Part shown: positions 22,478-30,418 of the stretch, in pieces
Numbering within the stretch: the first letter of the stretch is position 1
How the letters are laid out: each line of letters starts with the position of its first letter
DNA from: Streptomyces sp. SJL17-4
GTDB taxonomy: Bacteria; Actinomycetota; Actinomycetes; Streptomycetales; Streptomycetaceae
Length of the DNA: 64,000 nt
Direction of reading: 5' to 3'
NCBI RefSeq assembly: GCF_036826855.1
Contig: NZ_CP104578.1
Location: forward strand, 6,173,501-6,237,500
Notes under the pieces: model-generated
Told to the model about the DNA's origin: nothing
Databases searched by the model: none
The model's input: the letters and a program-made list of their open reading frames with translations, nothing else
Made by a program: the position numbers and the translations under genes

Positions 22478-22678
22478 GGCTCTCTCCTTCTCGAACCGCG
22501 TGGGTGCCGGCCGGGGAATGAGGGCACGAACAGCGAAGACGTTGCTTCAGAGGCAGGTTCCGGAAGTCGCACCGAAGTCCCGCGGCCGGCCCGGAAACGC
22601 TAACACCGGGCGGGGGGAGGGACGCGAGCGGATTACGGGCGGGGAACCGGTGTCGGAGCCACCCGGCAGACTGGGGGC

Positions 22679-23665
22679 ATGGCGAAGCAGCTGGGCGCGA
22701 AGCCCCGTATCGGACTCCTCGGCACCGGCCCCTGGGCCGGCCACACGCACGCGCCCGCGTTGGCGGGGCATCCGGGGATCGAGTTCAGCGGGGTGTGGGG
22801 CAGACGCCCGGAGGCGGCGGCCGCACTGGCCGACGCGTCGGGCACGCGCGCGTACGAGGACGTGGACGCCCTCTTCGCGGCCAGCGACGCCGTCGCGCTC
22901 GCGCTCCCGCCGGACGTCCAGGCGCCGCTGGCGGTCCGGGCGGCGGAAGCCGGCTGCCATGTCCTCCTGGACAAGCCGGTCGCGACGACGGTCGCCGGGG
23001 CGCGGGAGGTGGCCGAGGCGGTGGAGGCCGCCGGAGTGGCCTCGGTGGTCTTCTGCACGCTCCGCTTCGCGGAGCCGACGGCCCGCTGGATCGAGGAACA
23101 GACGGCGGCCGGCGGCTGGTTCCTGGGCGAGGCGCACTGGCTGGGCTCGCTCTACGGGACCGGTTCGAGCAGCGCGTACGCGGCCTCCCCCTGGCGCCGG
23201 GAGAAGGGCGGCCTGTGGGACGTGGGCCCGCACGTCCTGTCGGTCTACCTCCCGGTCCTCGGCGACGTATCGGAGATCACCGCGGCGCGGGGCCCGGCGG
23301 ACACCCACCACCTGGTGCTCCGGCACACCTCGGGCGCGAGCAGCACCGCCACCCTCACCCTCAGCGCGCCGCCGGAGGCGGCGGAGGCGGCGCTCACCCT
23401 GTACGGCACCGGGGGCCGGGCCGAACTGCCGCGCTGGGACGGGGCGGTGGGAGCGTTCGGCGCGGCCGTGGACGCCCTGATCGGCTCGGCCCGCACGGGC
23501 GAACCCGACGCCTGCGACGCCCGCTTCGGCCTCCGCCTCACGGAGATCCTGACGGAGGCGGAGCGGCTGACGGTGGCGGAGAGCCCGGCGGAGGCGGAGA
23601 GCCCGGCGGCGGCACCGGCCGAGGGCGCGGCGAGCGGGGCCGCCGGGGCCGGGGCGAGGCCGTGA
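22679..23665 (+). CDS. Gfo/Idh/MocA-family oxidoreductase
   Basis: 328 residues. The N-terminal Rossmann loop is GLLGTGPWAGHTHAPAL (GxGxxG variant, residues about 12-18), with LLDKPVA (about 100-106, the conserved E/D-K-P) and a C-terminal alpha/beta domain containing REKGGLWDVGPH, which carries the likely catalytic His. Such enzymes oxidise or reduce sugars, inositols or amino-sugar derivatives with NAD(P). The last 25 residues are an Ala/Glu/Pro tail with a small repeat (AESPAEAESPAAA). The gene stands alone, so the substrate is unknown. Confidence 0.88.
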   Translation: MAKQLGAKPRIGLLGTGPWAGHTHAPALAGHPGIEFSGVWGRRPEAAAALADASGTRAYEDVDALFAASDAVALALPPDVQAPLAVRAAEAGCHVLLDKPVATTVAGAREVAEAVEAAGVASVVFCTLRFAEPTARWIEEQTAAGGWFLGEAHWLGSLYGTGSSSAYAASPWRREKGGLWDVGPHVLSVYLPVLGDVSEITAARGPADTHHLVLRHTSGASSTATLTLSAPPEAAEAALTLYGTGGRAELPRWDGAVGAFGAAVDALIGSARTGEPDACDARFGLRLTEILTEAERLTVAESPAEAESPAAAPAEGAASGAAGAGARP

Positions 23666-23723
23666 ACGCCCCGGACGGCGCGGGTCCGTGCCAAGACGGC
23701 CGGTCCGTCCCGCGCGGTCCCGG

Positions 23724-25172
23724 TCATGACGCGGCGGCCGCGCCCCGCCCGGCGGGGCGATCGGTGAGGGCGGCGCACAGGGCGTCGAGCGCCGCCCCGT
23801 ACAGCCGCTCCGGCGGCGTGGCGTAACCGACGACCAGGCCGTCCGGGTGGGCTGGGCCGCGGGCGTCGGCGTGGCGGTAGGAGGCCAGGCCCTCCACCGT
23901 GACGCCGTGCCGGGCCGCCGCGGCGAGGGCGGAGCGCTCCGTGCCCGGCGGCAGCTCCACCACGGCGTGCAGCCCGGCGGCGATGCCCGTCACCCGTACC
24001 CCCGGCACGCGTTCGGCGAGCACGGCCGTCAGCCGGTCGCGCCGCCCGCGGTGCCGCTGGCGCATCCGCCGGACGTGCTGGTCGTACGCGCCGGAGGCGA
24101 GGAGGTCCGCGAGGGTGAGCTGGTCCGTCGCGGAGGCGTACGGCTCGCGTTGGCCCTTCGCCGCGACGACGGGGTCCACGAGCGCGGACGGCAGGCACAT
24201 CCAGCCGATCCGCAGGGTGGGGGAGAGGCTCTTGCTGACGGAGCCGACGAGGACGGTCCGTTCGGGGTCGAGGCCCTGGACGGCGCCCACGGGCCGCCGG
24301 TCGTAGCGGAACTCCCCGTCGTAGTCGTCCTCGATCACCAGACCGCCGGAGTCCCGCGCCCACTCCAGGACCCCGGCCCGGCGCTCGGGGTGCAGTGGCC
24401 CGCCGGTGGGGAACTGGTGGGCGGGGGTCAGCACCACCGCGCGCGCGTGGCGCGGGATCTCGGCGACCCGCGCCCCGTCCTCGTCGACGGCGACCGGCAC
24501 CGTGCCGACCCCGGCCTCGGCGAGGAGCCCGCGGTGGAACGGCAGCCCGTACGCCTCGACCGCCCACGGGGCCGCGGGGCCGAGCACGCGCGCGAGGAGC
24601 CGTAGCGCGTGCGCGGCGCCCGAGCAGACCACGATCCGGTCCGGGGTGGTGCGGACGCCCCGTACGCGCGCGAGGTACTCGGCGAGCGCGAGGCGCAGTT
24701 CGATCCGGCCGTGCGGGTCGCCGATCCCGAAGGCCTCGTGCGGCGCGGCCGTCAGGGCCCGCCGGGCCGCCGCCAGCCAGGCGGCGCGGGGGAAGGAGCC
24801 GGGGTCCGGCTTGCCCTGGACGAGGTCGTACGGGAGCGGGGGCGGCGCGGTCGGGTGTACGGGCCGGGGGGCGGGCGCGGCGACCCGGTCGGCGACGCGG
24901 GTCCCGGAGCCCTGGCGGGAGGTGAGCCAGCCCTCGGCGACGAGTTCGGCGTACGCGTCGGCGACGGTGTTCCGGGCGATGCCGAGGTCGGCGGCGAGCG
25001 ACCGGTAGGGCGGCAGCCGGGTGCCGGGGGCGAGCCGTCCGTCGCGGACGGCCGCGCGCAGGGCCTCGATGAGCACGGCCCGCCGCCCGCCCACGGCGCT
25101 CAGCTCCAGGTGCAGATCGACCCCGGGCCCGTGGGTGTCCTGTGCGGTCGGCATCTCGGGTGACCCGGCCAC
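23724..25172 (-). CDS. MocR/PdxR-type GntR regulator with aminotransferase domain
   Basis: 482 residues. An N-terminal GntR winged helix (LPPYRSLAADLGIARNTVADAYAELVAEGWL) is joined to a type-I aminotransferase-like domain with the PLP lysine in SVSKSLSPTLRIGW and an upstream DDYDGEFRYDRRP. MocR proteins sense PLP or amines and often control vitamin B6 or amine genes. GTG 25172 is chosen: GGGAGGA lies just upstream, and it starts 14 bases after the ArsC-like stop. An ATG at 25154 is the alternative. The divergent Gfo/Idh/MocA gene is not adjacent to its promoter, so the target is unclear. Confidence 0.88.
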   Translation of the reverse strand: MAGSPEMPTAQDTHGPGVDLHLELSAVGGRRAVLIEALRAAVRDGRLAPGTRLPPYRSLAADLGIARNTVADAYAELVAEGWLTSRQGSGTRVADRVAAPAPRPVHPTAPPPLPYDLVQGKPDPGSFPRAAWLAAARRALTAAPHEAFGIGDPHGRIELRLALAEYLARVRGVRTTPDRIVVCSGAAHALRLLARVLGPAAPWAVEAYGLPFHRGLLAEAGVGTVPVAVDEDGARVAEIPRHARAVVLTPAHQFPTGGPLHPERRAGVLEWARDSGGLVIEDDYDGEFRYDRRPVGAVQGLDPERTVLVGSVSKSLSPTLRIGWMCLPSALVDPVVAAKGQREPYASATDQLTLADLLASGAYDQHVRRMRQRHRGRRDRLTAVLAERVPGVRVTGIAAGLHAVVELPPGTERSALAAAARHGVTVEGLASYRHADARGPAHPDGLVVGYATPPERLYGAALDALCAALTDRPAGRGAAAAS

Positions 25173-25186
25173 CGCGTCCTCCCGGC

Positions 25187-25546
25187 TCAACGGGAGAGCG
25201 CGTCCCGTACGGCCTCCTCGGACCGGCCGACGACGGCCGTGCCGTCCTCGGCGGTGATGATCGGCCGCTGGATGAGCTTGGGATGCCCGGAGAGCGCCTC
25301 GATCCACCGGTCGCGGTTCTCGGCGTCCCGGGGCCAGTCCTTCAGCCCGAGCTCCTTGGCGACCGCCTCCTGCGTCCGCGTGATGTCCCACGGTTCGAGC
25401 CCGAGCCGGTCGAGCACCTGCCGGATCTCGTCCGGCGAGGGCACGTCCTCCAGGTAGCGGCGCACGGTGTAGTCGGCGCCCTCGGCGTCGAGAAGGGTGA
25501 GGGCGCTGCGGCACTTGGAACAGGCGGGATTGATCCAGATCTCCAT
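25187..25546 (-). CDS. ArsC/Spx-family thioredoxin-fold protein (arsenate reductase-like)
   Basis: 119 residues beginning MEIWINPACSKC, the catalytic NP-x-C of glutaredoxin-coupled ArsC; an extra Cys gives C-x-x-C. The RRYLEDVPS, KLIQRPIIT and VGRSEE segments are typical of the ArsC (YffB-like) subfamily. Arsenate reduction would need the three Arg of classic ArsC, which cannot be verified by eye, and there are no ars genes nearby; a general thiol oxidoreductase is equally possible. ATG 25546 directly precedes the first strand. It probably forms an operon with the MocR regulator 14 bases downstream. Confidence 0.85.
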   Translation of the reverse strand: MEIWINPACSKCRSALTLLDAEGADYTVRRYLEDVPSPDEIRQVLDRLGLEPWDITRTQEAVAKELGLKDWPRDAENRDRWIEALSGHPKLIQRPIITAEDGTAVVGRSEEAVRDALSR

Positions 25547-25614
25547 GCCCCCACGGTACCCCCCAGAGCCCGCTCCACCACCCCCCAAACCCCCTCTGGC
25601 CAGGGGCGATTGTC

Positions 25615-25632
25615 AGTGGGGGCCACTAAAAT
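25615..25632 (+). promoter_or_regulatory. Inverted repeat next to a TAAAAT -10 box
   Basis: AGTGG-ggg-CCACT (25615-25627) runs into TAAAAT (25627-25632), a strong -10 for this genome, 62 bases before the ATG at 25695. The palindrome covers the spacer, as a repressor site would. Confidence 0.5.
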
Positions 25633-25694
25633 AGGGGGTGAAGGTGAGGGTCCCGGGGAGGGCCCGCACCCCGCCGTTCGCCAGGAGGTAGCCC

Positions 25695-25970
25695 ATGGCT
25701 CTCGCCGTGATCCGGACACCGTCCCTCGAACCCTGGAAGCCGCTCCGGAAGAAGCCGCTCCCCGCGGGCCGCCCCCGCGAGTGGTACGTGACGCACAACC
25801 GCCGTCTGAAGGCCATGCGCCTCGCGATCGCCCTCCTCGACGCCGGCGTCTACGTCCCGTCGAAGGCCACGAACGCGACGATACGCAGCACGGCCGAGCA
25901 CATCGGCATCCACCCGCCCTCGGACACCACCTGCCGCATGGTCCGCGCCATGATCCGCTACGGCCGCTGA
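25695..25970 (+). CDS. Small basic protein of unknown function
   Basis: 91 residues, conserved-looking but unnamed. AGGAGGT sits 7 bases before the ATG, one of the best ribosome sites in the window, so strong expression is likely. The N-terminus is basic and Pro-rich (WKPLRKKPLPAGRPREWYV). It is followed by a compact helical part (RRLKAMRLAIALLDAGVYV; NATIRSTAEHIGIHPPSDTTCRMVRAMIRYGR) that could be a helix-turn-helix. The stop codon lies inside the first copy of a 17-bp tandem repeat. Confidence 0.7.
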   Translation: MALAVIRTPSLEPWKPLRKKPLPAGRPREWYVTHNRRLKAMRLAIALLDAGVYVPSKATNATIRSTAEHIGIHPPSDTTCRMVRAMIRYGR

Positions 25971-26016
25971 TACCCGAGGGGCGCTGATACCCGAGGGGCG
26001 CTGATACCCGAGCGGC
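25966..26016. repeat. Three 17-bp tandem repeats across a stop codon
   Basis: GCTGATACCCGAGGGGC occurs at 25966, 25983 and (one change) 26000. The first copy contains the TGA of the small basic gene. The array runs directly into the terminator hairpin. Confidence 0.9.
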
Positions 26017-26045
26017 GCTGCCCGGCCGGGGGGCCGGGCAGCGCC
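26014..26045. terminator. Bidirectional terminator, small basic gene / P450
   Basis: A perfect 14-bp GC-rich stem (26014-26027 with 26032-26045) with a 4-base loop lies between the convergent genes, 19 bases from the P450 stop. Confidence 0.85.
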
Positions 26046-26063
26046 TTCGTCGGATCCTGCCCG

Positions 26064-27254
26064 CTACCAGGCCGTCGGCAGCCGCTCGGGGAGCCGCTTC
26101 ATGAAGTTGGTGCGCCACACCAGCTGTTCGACCGGCACCGCGAGCCGCAGCCCCGGCAGCCGTTCGAGCACCGTCTCCAGGGCGATCTCGGCGTGCCGCT
26201 TGCCGAGCGCGGTGGCCGGGCAGTAGTGCCGGCCGCCTCCGAAGGAGAGGTGGTCGGAGGCGTTCTCCCGCTCGGGCCGGAAGACCAGCGGATCGGGGAA
26301 GTGGTCCGCGTCGTGGTTGGCCGCCTCCACGAGGACGAGCACCAGCTCTCCCGCCCGTACGAGCACATCACCGAGGTGGACGTCCTCAAGGGCGAGGCGC
26401 GGCAGCCCGTCGCCGATGGACAGGTTGACCCGCAGCAGCTCGTCCATCGCCCCGACGACCCCGCCGCCCGAGGCGAGGGACTCCCGGACGTCGGGGCGGG
26501 TCAGCACCGACACCAGTGCCATCGTCAGGAAGCCGGCGGTGGAGATGACCCCGGCTCCGAAGAGCGTCACGCCGACCGTCGCGAGCATCTCGTCGGTGAG
26601 ATGCGCGTACTCGGGCTCGTCCCGCAGCGCCGCGAGCTCGGCCATGAGCCCGCCCGTCGCCGGGTCGTCGAGCCGCTCGACCATGTAGGCGATGTCCCGG
26701 TCCCAGTGGAGCCGCGCGGCCTCGATCTCGCGCGGCGCGTTCATGAACGCCACGTCCAGGCTCCGCAGCAGCCGCGGGCCGTCCTCCTCCGGTATGCCGA
26801 GCATCCGGCAGTGCAGCCCGGACGAGTAGGGGTCGGCGAACCCGCTCCGCAGGTCCCCGGGCGCCGCGCCGTCGACCAGCGCGTCCACGAGGGCCCCGGC
26901 CCGCGCCCGCAGCCACTCCTCCAGGCCGGGCGCCTTCGGGTTGATCGCCTTCATGACGGCCTTGCGCAGTCCCGCCCCGGTGATGTTGCCCATGTTGTTC
27001 ACCACGTGCGGCGGGATCGTCAGCGCGTACTGGCGCGGGGCGCCCGGCGCCGAGGTGTCCTTGAGGCTGAACCGCGGGTCCTCCAGGACCTGCCGGCACA
27101 GTGCGTACGAGGAGACCAGCCAGGCCTCGTCCCCGGCGATCGTCCGTACCCGCCGTACGGGCTCGGCGCGGAGCGCCTCGACCTCCGCGGGCAGCCGGGT
27201 CCCGTCCCAGTCGAAGGGGAACGCGGGCAGTTCGTTCGTCATGACCACGGTCAT
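26064..27254 (-). CDS. CYP121-like cytochrome P450 (mycocyclosin synthase type)
   Basis: Predicted to couple the aromatic rings of a cyclodipeptide. It is 396 residues, the same length as M. tuberculosis CYP121 as I remember it, with heme loop FGGGRHYC (Cys345) at the same number and matching stretches VVNNMGN, LRKAVMKAI, WDRDI, FFGAGVIST-like LFGAGVISTAG, GDGLPRL and VWRT. The I-helix has the CYP121-type Ala-Gly-Val-Ile-Ser in place of AGxDT. At the two C-terminal active-site positions Gln385 and Arg386 of CYP121, this protein has Met385 and Lys386. ATG 27254 follows AAGGAG by 8 bases and overlaps the stop of the cyclodipeptide synthase by 4 bases, so the two are co-translated. Electron donors are not encoded here. 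Confidence 0.92.
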   Translation of the reverse strand: MTVVMTNELPAFPFDWDGTRLPAEVEALRAEPVRRVRTIAGDEAWLVSSYALCRQVLEDPRFSLKDTSAPGAPRQYALTIPPHVVNNMGNITGAGLRKAVMKAINPKAPGLEEWLRARAGALVDALVDGAAPGDLRSGFADPYSSGLHCRMLGIPEEDGPRLLRSLDVAFMNAPREIEAARLHWDRDIAYMVERLDDPATGGLMAELAALRDEPEYAHLTDEMLATVGVTLFGAGVISTAGFLTMALVSVLTRPDVRESLASGGGVVGAMDELLRVNLSIGDGLPRLALEDVHLGDVLVRAGELVLVLVEAANHDADHFPDPLVFRPERENASDHLSFGGGRHYCPATALGKRHAEIALETVLERLPGLRLAVPVEQLVWRTNFMKRLPERLPTAW

Positions 27255-27979
27255 CGCGAATCTCCTTCGACAGGCGTGAGGATGCCGTGCCCCTGGTTGC
27301 GGGACGCACGCAGCCCGGTACCCCGGGCGTAGAGCAGATCGGCCAGGGGCAGGGCCTGGTGGTAGCAGTTGAGCGAGGACGGCACCCCGAGGATCGCGGG
27401 GGTGTCCAGGAACAGCGGCACCTCGGCGCTGATGTACGCCCGGCACACCTCCTTCTGGAGCGTGCTCGCCTCCTGCCCCGGCGTCAGCTTCCCGGCCAGG
27501 AAGATCCCGGTGAGCGCGTCGCAGGTCTCCCGCACCACGGGATCCCCGTCGACGGCCGCCACGACCTGGCGGTGCAGCTCCTGGTACGCGGGCAGGGCCT
27601 GGAACTCCGACATGCCCCGGGCCCTGACCCGTACCCCCGTGGGATCGGCCTCCGCCACGGCGGCCGCGACCTTGGCCCGTACCCCCCGCAGGTTCTTGAC
27701 GGCCTTCCGCCGCGCCTCGTCGGCCCCGTACCCCAGCGACTCGTACATGTCGGCGACATGCAGATCGGTGTAGACGAGATCGACCTGATCGAAGTGGTCC
27801 AAACCCCAGCGCGTCAGCTCGCGCAGCCGCTGGGCGGTGAAATAACTGTTTCCTGGGGAGACGCCGATGACCACGTGCGCGCCCTCGTCGGCGATGACGC
27901 GGCAGTGATCGGTGTACGGCTGGAGTCGGAGCGTCTCTGCAGGGGCGAAAGCCGCCTGAGTCACGTCGGCAGTCCTCAT
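27251..27979 (-). CDS. tRNA-dependent cyclodipeptide synthase (cyclo-Tyr-Tyr synthase-like)
   Basis: Uses two aminoacyl-tRNAs to make a diketopiperazine in the cytoplasm. 242 residues. The catalytic Ser is S41 in VVIGVSPGNSYF; N44, Y182 and E186 (AYISAEVPLF) align with AlbC N40, Y178 and E182 by spacing. The C-terminus (AILGVPSSLNCYHQ, YARGTGLRASRNQGHG) closely matches my recollection of M. tuberculosis Rv2275, which makes cyclo(Tyr-Tyr). ATG 27979 gives the family's usual length; a GTG 60 bases upstream would add 20 Ser/Pro-rich residues and has no ribosome site. It is followed by the overlapping P450 gene, the same order as Rv2275-Rv2276. Confidence 0.92.
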   Translation of the reverse strand: MRTADVTQAAFAPAETLRLQPYTDHCRVIADEGAHVVIGVSPGNSYFTAQRLRELTRWGLDHFDQVDLVYTDLHVADMYESLGYGADEARRKAVKNLRGVRAKVAAAVAEADPTGVRVRARGMSEFQALPAYQELHRQVVAAVDGDPVVRETCDALTGIFLAGKLTPGQEASTLQKEVCRAYISAEVPLFLDTPAILGVPSSLNCYHQALPLADLLYARGTGLRASRNQGHGILTPVEGDSR

Positions 27980-28135
27980 CGCGCCAGCTAGTCCCAGCGG
28001 AGCCCTGTGCTCCGGGTGTGGCGGCGGCGACGACGACACGCTATCGATCAGTCGCGGAGCGTGAACCCCCTACTCGTAGGTACGTACGAGAGTTCGTCAC
28101 CTGTTCGCCTTCTTGTGATCTTGGCCGGAAACGGC

Positions 28136-28171
28136 GAGGCCCGCCGCCCCCGGAAGGGGACGACGGGCCTC
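28136..28171 (-). terminator. glnA terminator
   Basis: An 8-bp outer stem (28136-28143 with 28164-28171) closes an inner C-run/G-run stem around GGAA. It lies 30 bases after the glnA stop. Confidence 0.75.
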
Positions 28172-28200
28172 GGAAGAACCTCGCTCGCGCGCGGTACGGC

Positions 28201-29625
28201 CTAGAGGTCGAAGTAGAGCTCGAACTCGTGCGGGTGCGGGCGCAGCTGGATCGGCGCGATCTCGTTCGTGCGCTTGTAGTCGATCCAGGTCTCGATCAGG
28301 TCGGAGGTGAAGACACCGCCGGCCTGGAGGTACTCGTTGTCCTCCTCCAGGGCGGTGAGGACGGCCTCGAGGTTGGTCGGGACCTGCGGGACGTTGGCGT
28401 GCTCCTCGGGAGCCAGCTCGTACAGGTCCTTGTCGATCGGCTCCATCGGCTCGATCTTGTTCTTGATGCCGTCGAGGCCCGCGAGCAGCAGCGCCGAGAA
28501 GGCGAGGTACGGGTTCGAGGACGGGTCCGGCGCGCGGAACTCGACGCGCTTGGCCTTCGGGTTCGAGCCCGTGATCGGGATGCGCATGGCGGCGGAGCGG
28601 TTGCGCTGCGAGTACACCATGTTGACCGGCGCCTCGAAGCCCGGGACCAGGCGGTGGTACGAGTTCACCGTCGGGTTGGTGAAGGCGAGCAGCGACGGGG
28701 CGTGCTTGAGGATGCCGCCGATGTAGTAGCGGGCGGTGTCCGAGAGGCCCGCGTAGCCCGTCTCGTCGTAGAACAGCGGGTCGCCGTTCGCCCACAGCGA
28801 CTGGTGGACGTGCATGCCCGAGCCGTTGTCGCCGAAGATCGGCTTCGGCATGAAGGTCGCGGTCTTGCCGTTGCGCCAGGCGACGTTCTTCACGATGTAC
28901 TTGAAGAGCATCAGGTCGTCGGCCGCGGCGAGCAGCGTGTTGAACTTGTAGTTGATCTCGGCCTGGCCGGCGGTGCCGACCTCGTGGTGCTGGCGCTCGA
29001 CCTGCAGGCCGACGTTCTCCAGCTCCAGGGAGATCTCCGAGCGCAGGTCGGCGAAGTGGTCGACCGGCGGGGCCGGGAAGTAGCCGCCCTTGTAGCGGAC
29101 CTTGTAGCCGCGGTTGTTCTCCTCCGCACCGGTGTTCCAGGCGCCGGCCTCGGAGTCGATGTGGTAGAAGCCCTGGTTCGCGGAGGTCTCGAAGCGCACC
29201 GAGTCGAACACGTAGAACTCGGCCTCGGGGCCGAAGTACGCGGTGTCGGCGATGCCGGTGGACGCGAGGTACGCCTCGGCCTTCTTCGCGATGTTCCGCG
29301 GGTCACGGCTGTACTGCTCGCCCGTGATCGGGTCGTGGATGAAGAAGTTGATGTTCAGCGTCTTGTCGCGGCGGAAGGGGTCCACGCGGGCCGTCGACAG
29401 GTCGGCGCGGAGCGCCATGTCGGACTCGTGGATCGCCTGGAAGCCGCGGATCGACGAACCGTCGAAGGCGAGCTCCTCCGACGGGTCGAACGCCGTCGCC
29501 GGGATCGTGAAGTGCTGCATCACGCCCGGGAGGTCGCAGAAGCGGACGTCGACCATCTTGACGTCGTTGTCCTGGATGAACTTCTTGACCTCGTCGGCGT
29601 TCTGGAACCCGTGCGTCTCGGACAT
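28201..29625 (-). CDS. glnA: Glutamine synthetase type I
   Basis: The main dodecameric ammonia-assimilating enzyme. 474 residues with [32 protein letters not shown] (ATP/Glu site), NRSAAMRIP and the adenylylation loop DLYELAPEE with Tyr402, the presumed GlnE target. ATG 29625 is set by AGGAGGAG upstream and adds a short SETHG extension to the usual FQNADEV start; other annotations may start later. A consensus GlnR box lies about 100 bases upstream. In S. coelicolor an antisense RNA to glnA has been reported; I cannot place its promoter here. Confidence 0.97.
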   Translation of the reverse strand: MSETHGFQNADEVKKFIQDNDVKMVDVRFCDLPGVMQHFTIPATAFDPSEELAFDGSSIRGFQAIHESDMALRADLSTARVDPFRRDKTLNINFFIHDPITGEQYSRDPRNIAKKAEAYLASTGIADTAYFGPEAEFYVFDSVRFETSANQGFYHIDSEAGAWNTGAEENNRGYKVRYKGGYFPAPPVDHFADLRSEISLELENVGLQVERQHHEVGTAGQAEINYKFNTLLAAADDLMLFKYIVKNVAWRNGKTATFMPKPIFGDNGSGMHVHQSLWANGDPLFYDETGYAGLSDTARYYIGGILKHAPSLLAFTNPTVNSYHRLVPGFEAPVNMVYSQRNRSAAMRIPITGSNPKAKRVEFRAPDPSSNPYLAFSALLLAGLDGIKNKIEPMEPIDKDLYELAPEEHANVPQVPTNLEAVLTALEEDNEYLQAGGVFTSDLIETWIDYKRTNEIAPIQLRPHPHEFELYFDL

Positions 29626-29709
29626 CCCACTCCTCCTACTCCCGGCCCGGGGAGGGGCGGGGTTTGCAGCTGGTTCGTGCGGCCAGTGCGGTGGCACACG
29701 CTGGACCCG

Positions 29710-29763
29710 ACCATAGGCAGACGGGATTTCTCAAGCATGACCCAATTGTTTCGTCGAAGTTAA
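29710..29763 (-). promoter_or_regulatory. glnA promoter with GlnR operator
   Basis: The minus strand holds half-sites TTAAC, GAAAC, GTCAT and GAAAT at exact 6-base intervals (29726-29763), close to the GlnR a-b-a-b consensus. Downstream is TATGGT (29710-29715), a good TAnnnT -10. The operator thus covers the -35 region, fitting activation. The glnA leader would be about 75-80 bases. Confidence 0.9.
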
Positions 29764-29835
29764 CCGGGGTGGGTGTCCCCCCGCCTGTCGACACCCTTCG
29801 CCGACCCGGGCCGAAGTGATCAAAAACGGGCGCAG

Positions 29836-29841
29836 TACCGT
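29836..29841 (+). promoter_or_regulatory. Leaderless -10 box of the RDD gene
   Basis: TACCGT ends 7 bases before the GTG at 29848; no ribosome site is present, which supports a leaderless message. Confidence 0.55.
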
Positions 29842-29847
29842 GGTCGG

Positions 29848-30315
29848 GTGGACAACAGGCAAGCACTCGGATCTTGGCTCTCCGGCCCCCGCGCGGCGGC
29901 CGAGGACGCAGGCGTCGACTTCGGCTACCGCGGTCAGCAGCTGGGGCTGCCCGAGGAGGGCCCCGGTTCGGTCGCCCGCCCCGGGCGGCGTCTCGGCGCC
30001 CTCGCCGTCGACTGGGCCCTCTGCACGCTGATCGCATACGGCCTGATCACCGACGGCTACAACCAGGCCACCGGCAACTGGGCCCTCGTCATCCTGCTCG
30101 TCCTGAGCGTGCTGACCGTCGGCACCATCGGCTCGACCCCCGGCAAGCGCCTCTTCGGCCTCGGGGTCGTCTCCGTGAACGGCGGCCGCCTCGGCCTCCC
30201 GCGCGTGGCGCTCCGCTCCCTCCTCGTCTGCCTGGCGCTCCCGGCCCTCATCTGGGACCGCGACGGCCGCGGCCTCCACGACCGCCTCTCCGGCGCCGTA
30301 CAGGTCCGCATCTGA
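29848..30315 (+). CDS. RDD-family membrane protein
   Basis: 155 residues. The RDD hallmarks are present: a first helix starting with Arg (RPGRRLGALAVDWALCTLIAYG, about 52-72), a second helix (about 88-106), the GSTPGKRLFGL loop, and the C-terminal WDRDGRGLHDRLSG. Two to three membrane helices. RDD proteins have been linked to ion transport in other bacteria, but here the role is unknown. The GTG at 29848 (VDNRQALGSWL) is chosen on the leaderless -10 box. It lies divergent from glnA in the place where Streptomyces usually has this gene. Confidence 0.88.
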   Translation: MDNRQALGSWLSGPRAAAEDAGVDFGYRGQQLGLPEEGPGSVARPGRRLGALAVDWALCTLIAYGLITDGYNQATGNWALVILLVLSVLTVGTIGSTPGKRLFGLGVVSVNGGRLGLPRVALRSLLVCLALPALIWDRDGRGLHDRLSGAVQVRI

Positions 30316-30327
30316 CCCGGGAAACAC

Positions 30328-30372
30328 ATGAGGAAGGCCCCGGACCGTGACACGGTCCGGGGCCTTCCTCAT
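30328..30372. terminator. Very strong bidirectional terminator
   Basis: A perfect 21-bp stem (30328-30348 with 30352-30372) with a 3-base loop lies between the convergent RDD and DUF4191 genes, 13 bases after the RDD stop. Confidence 0.92.
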
Positions 30373-30418
30373 GAAGCGGTCGAAGCAGTTCTGGAAACGA
30401 TGTTTCCGGTCGGGCGCG

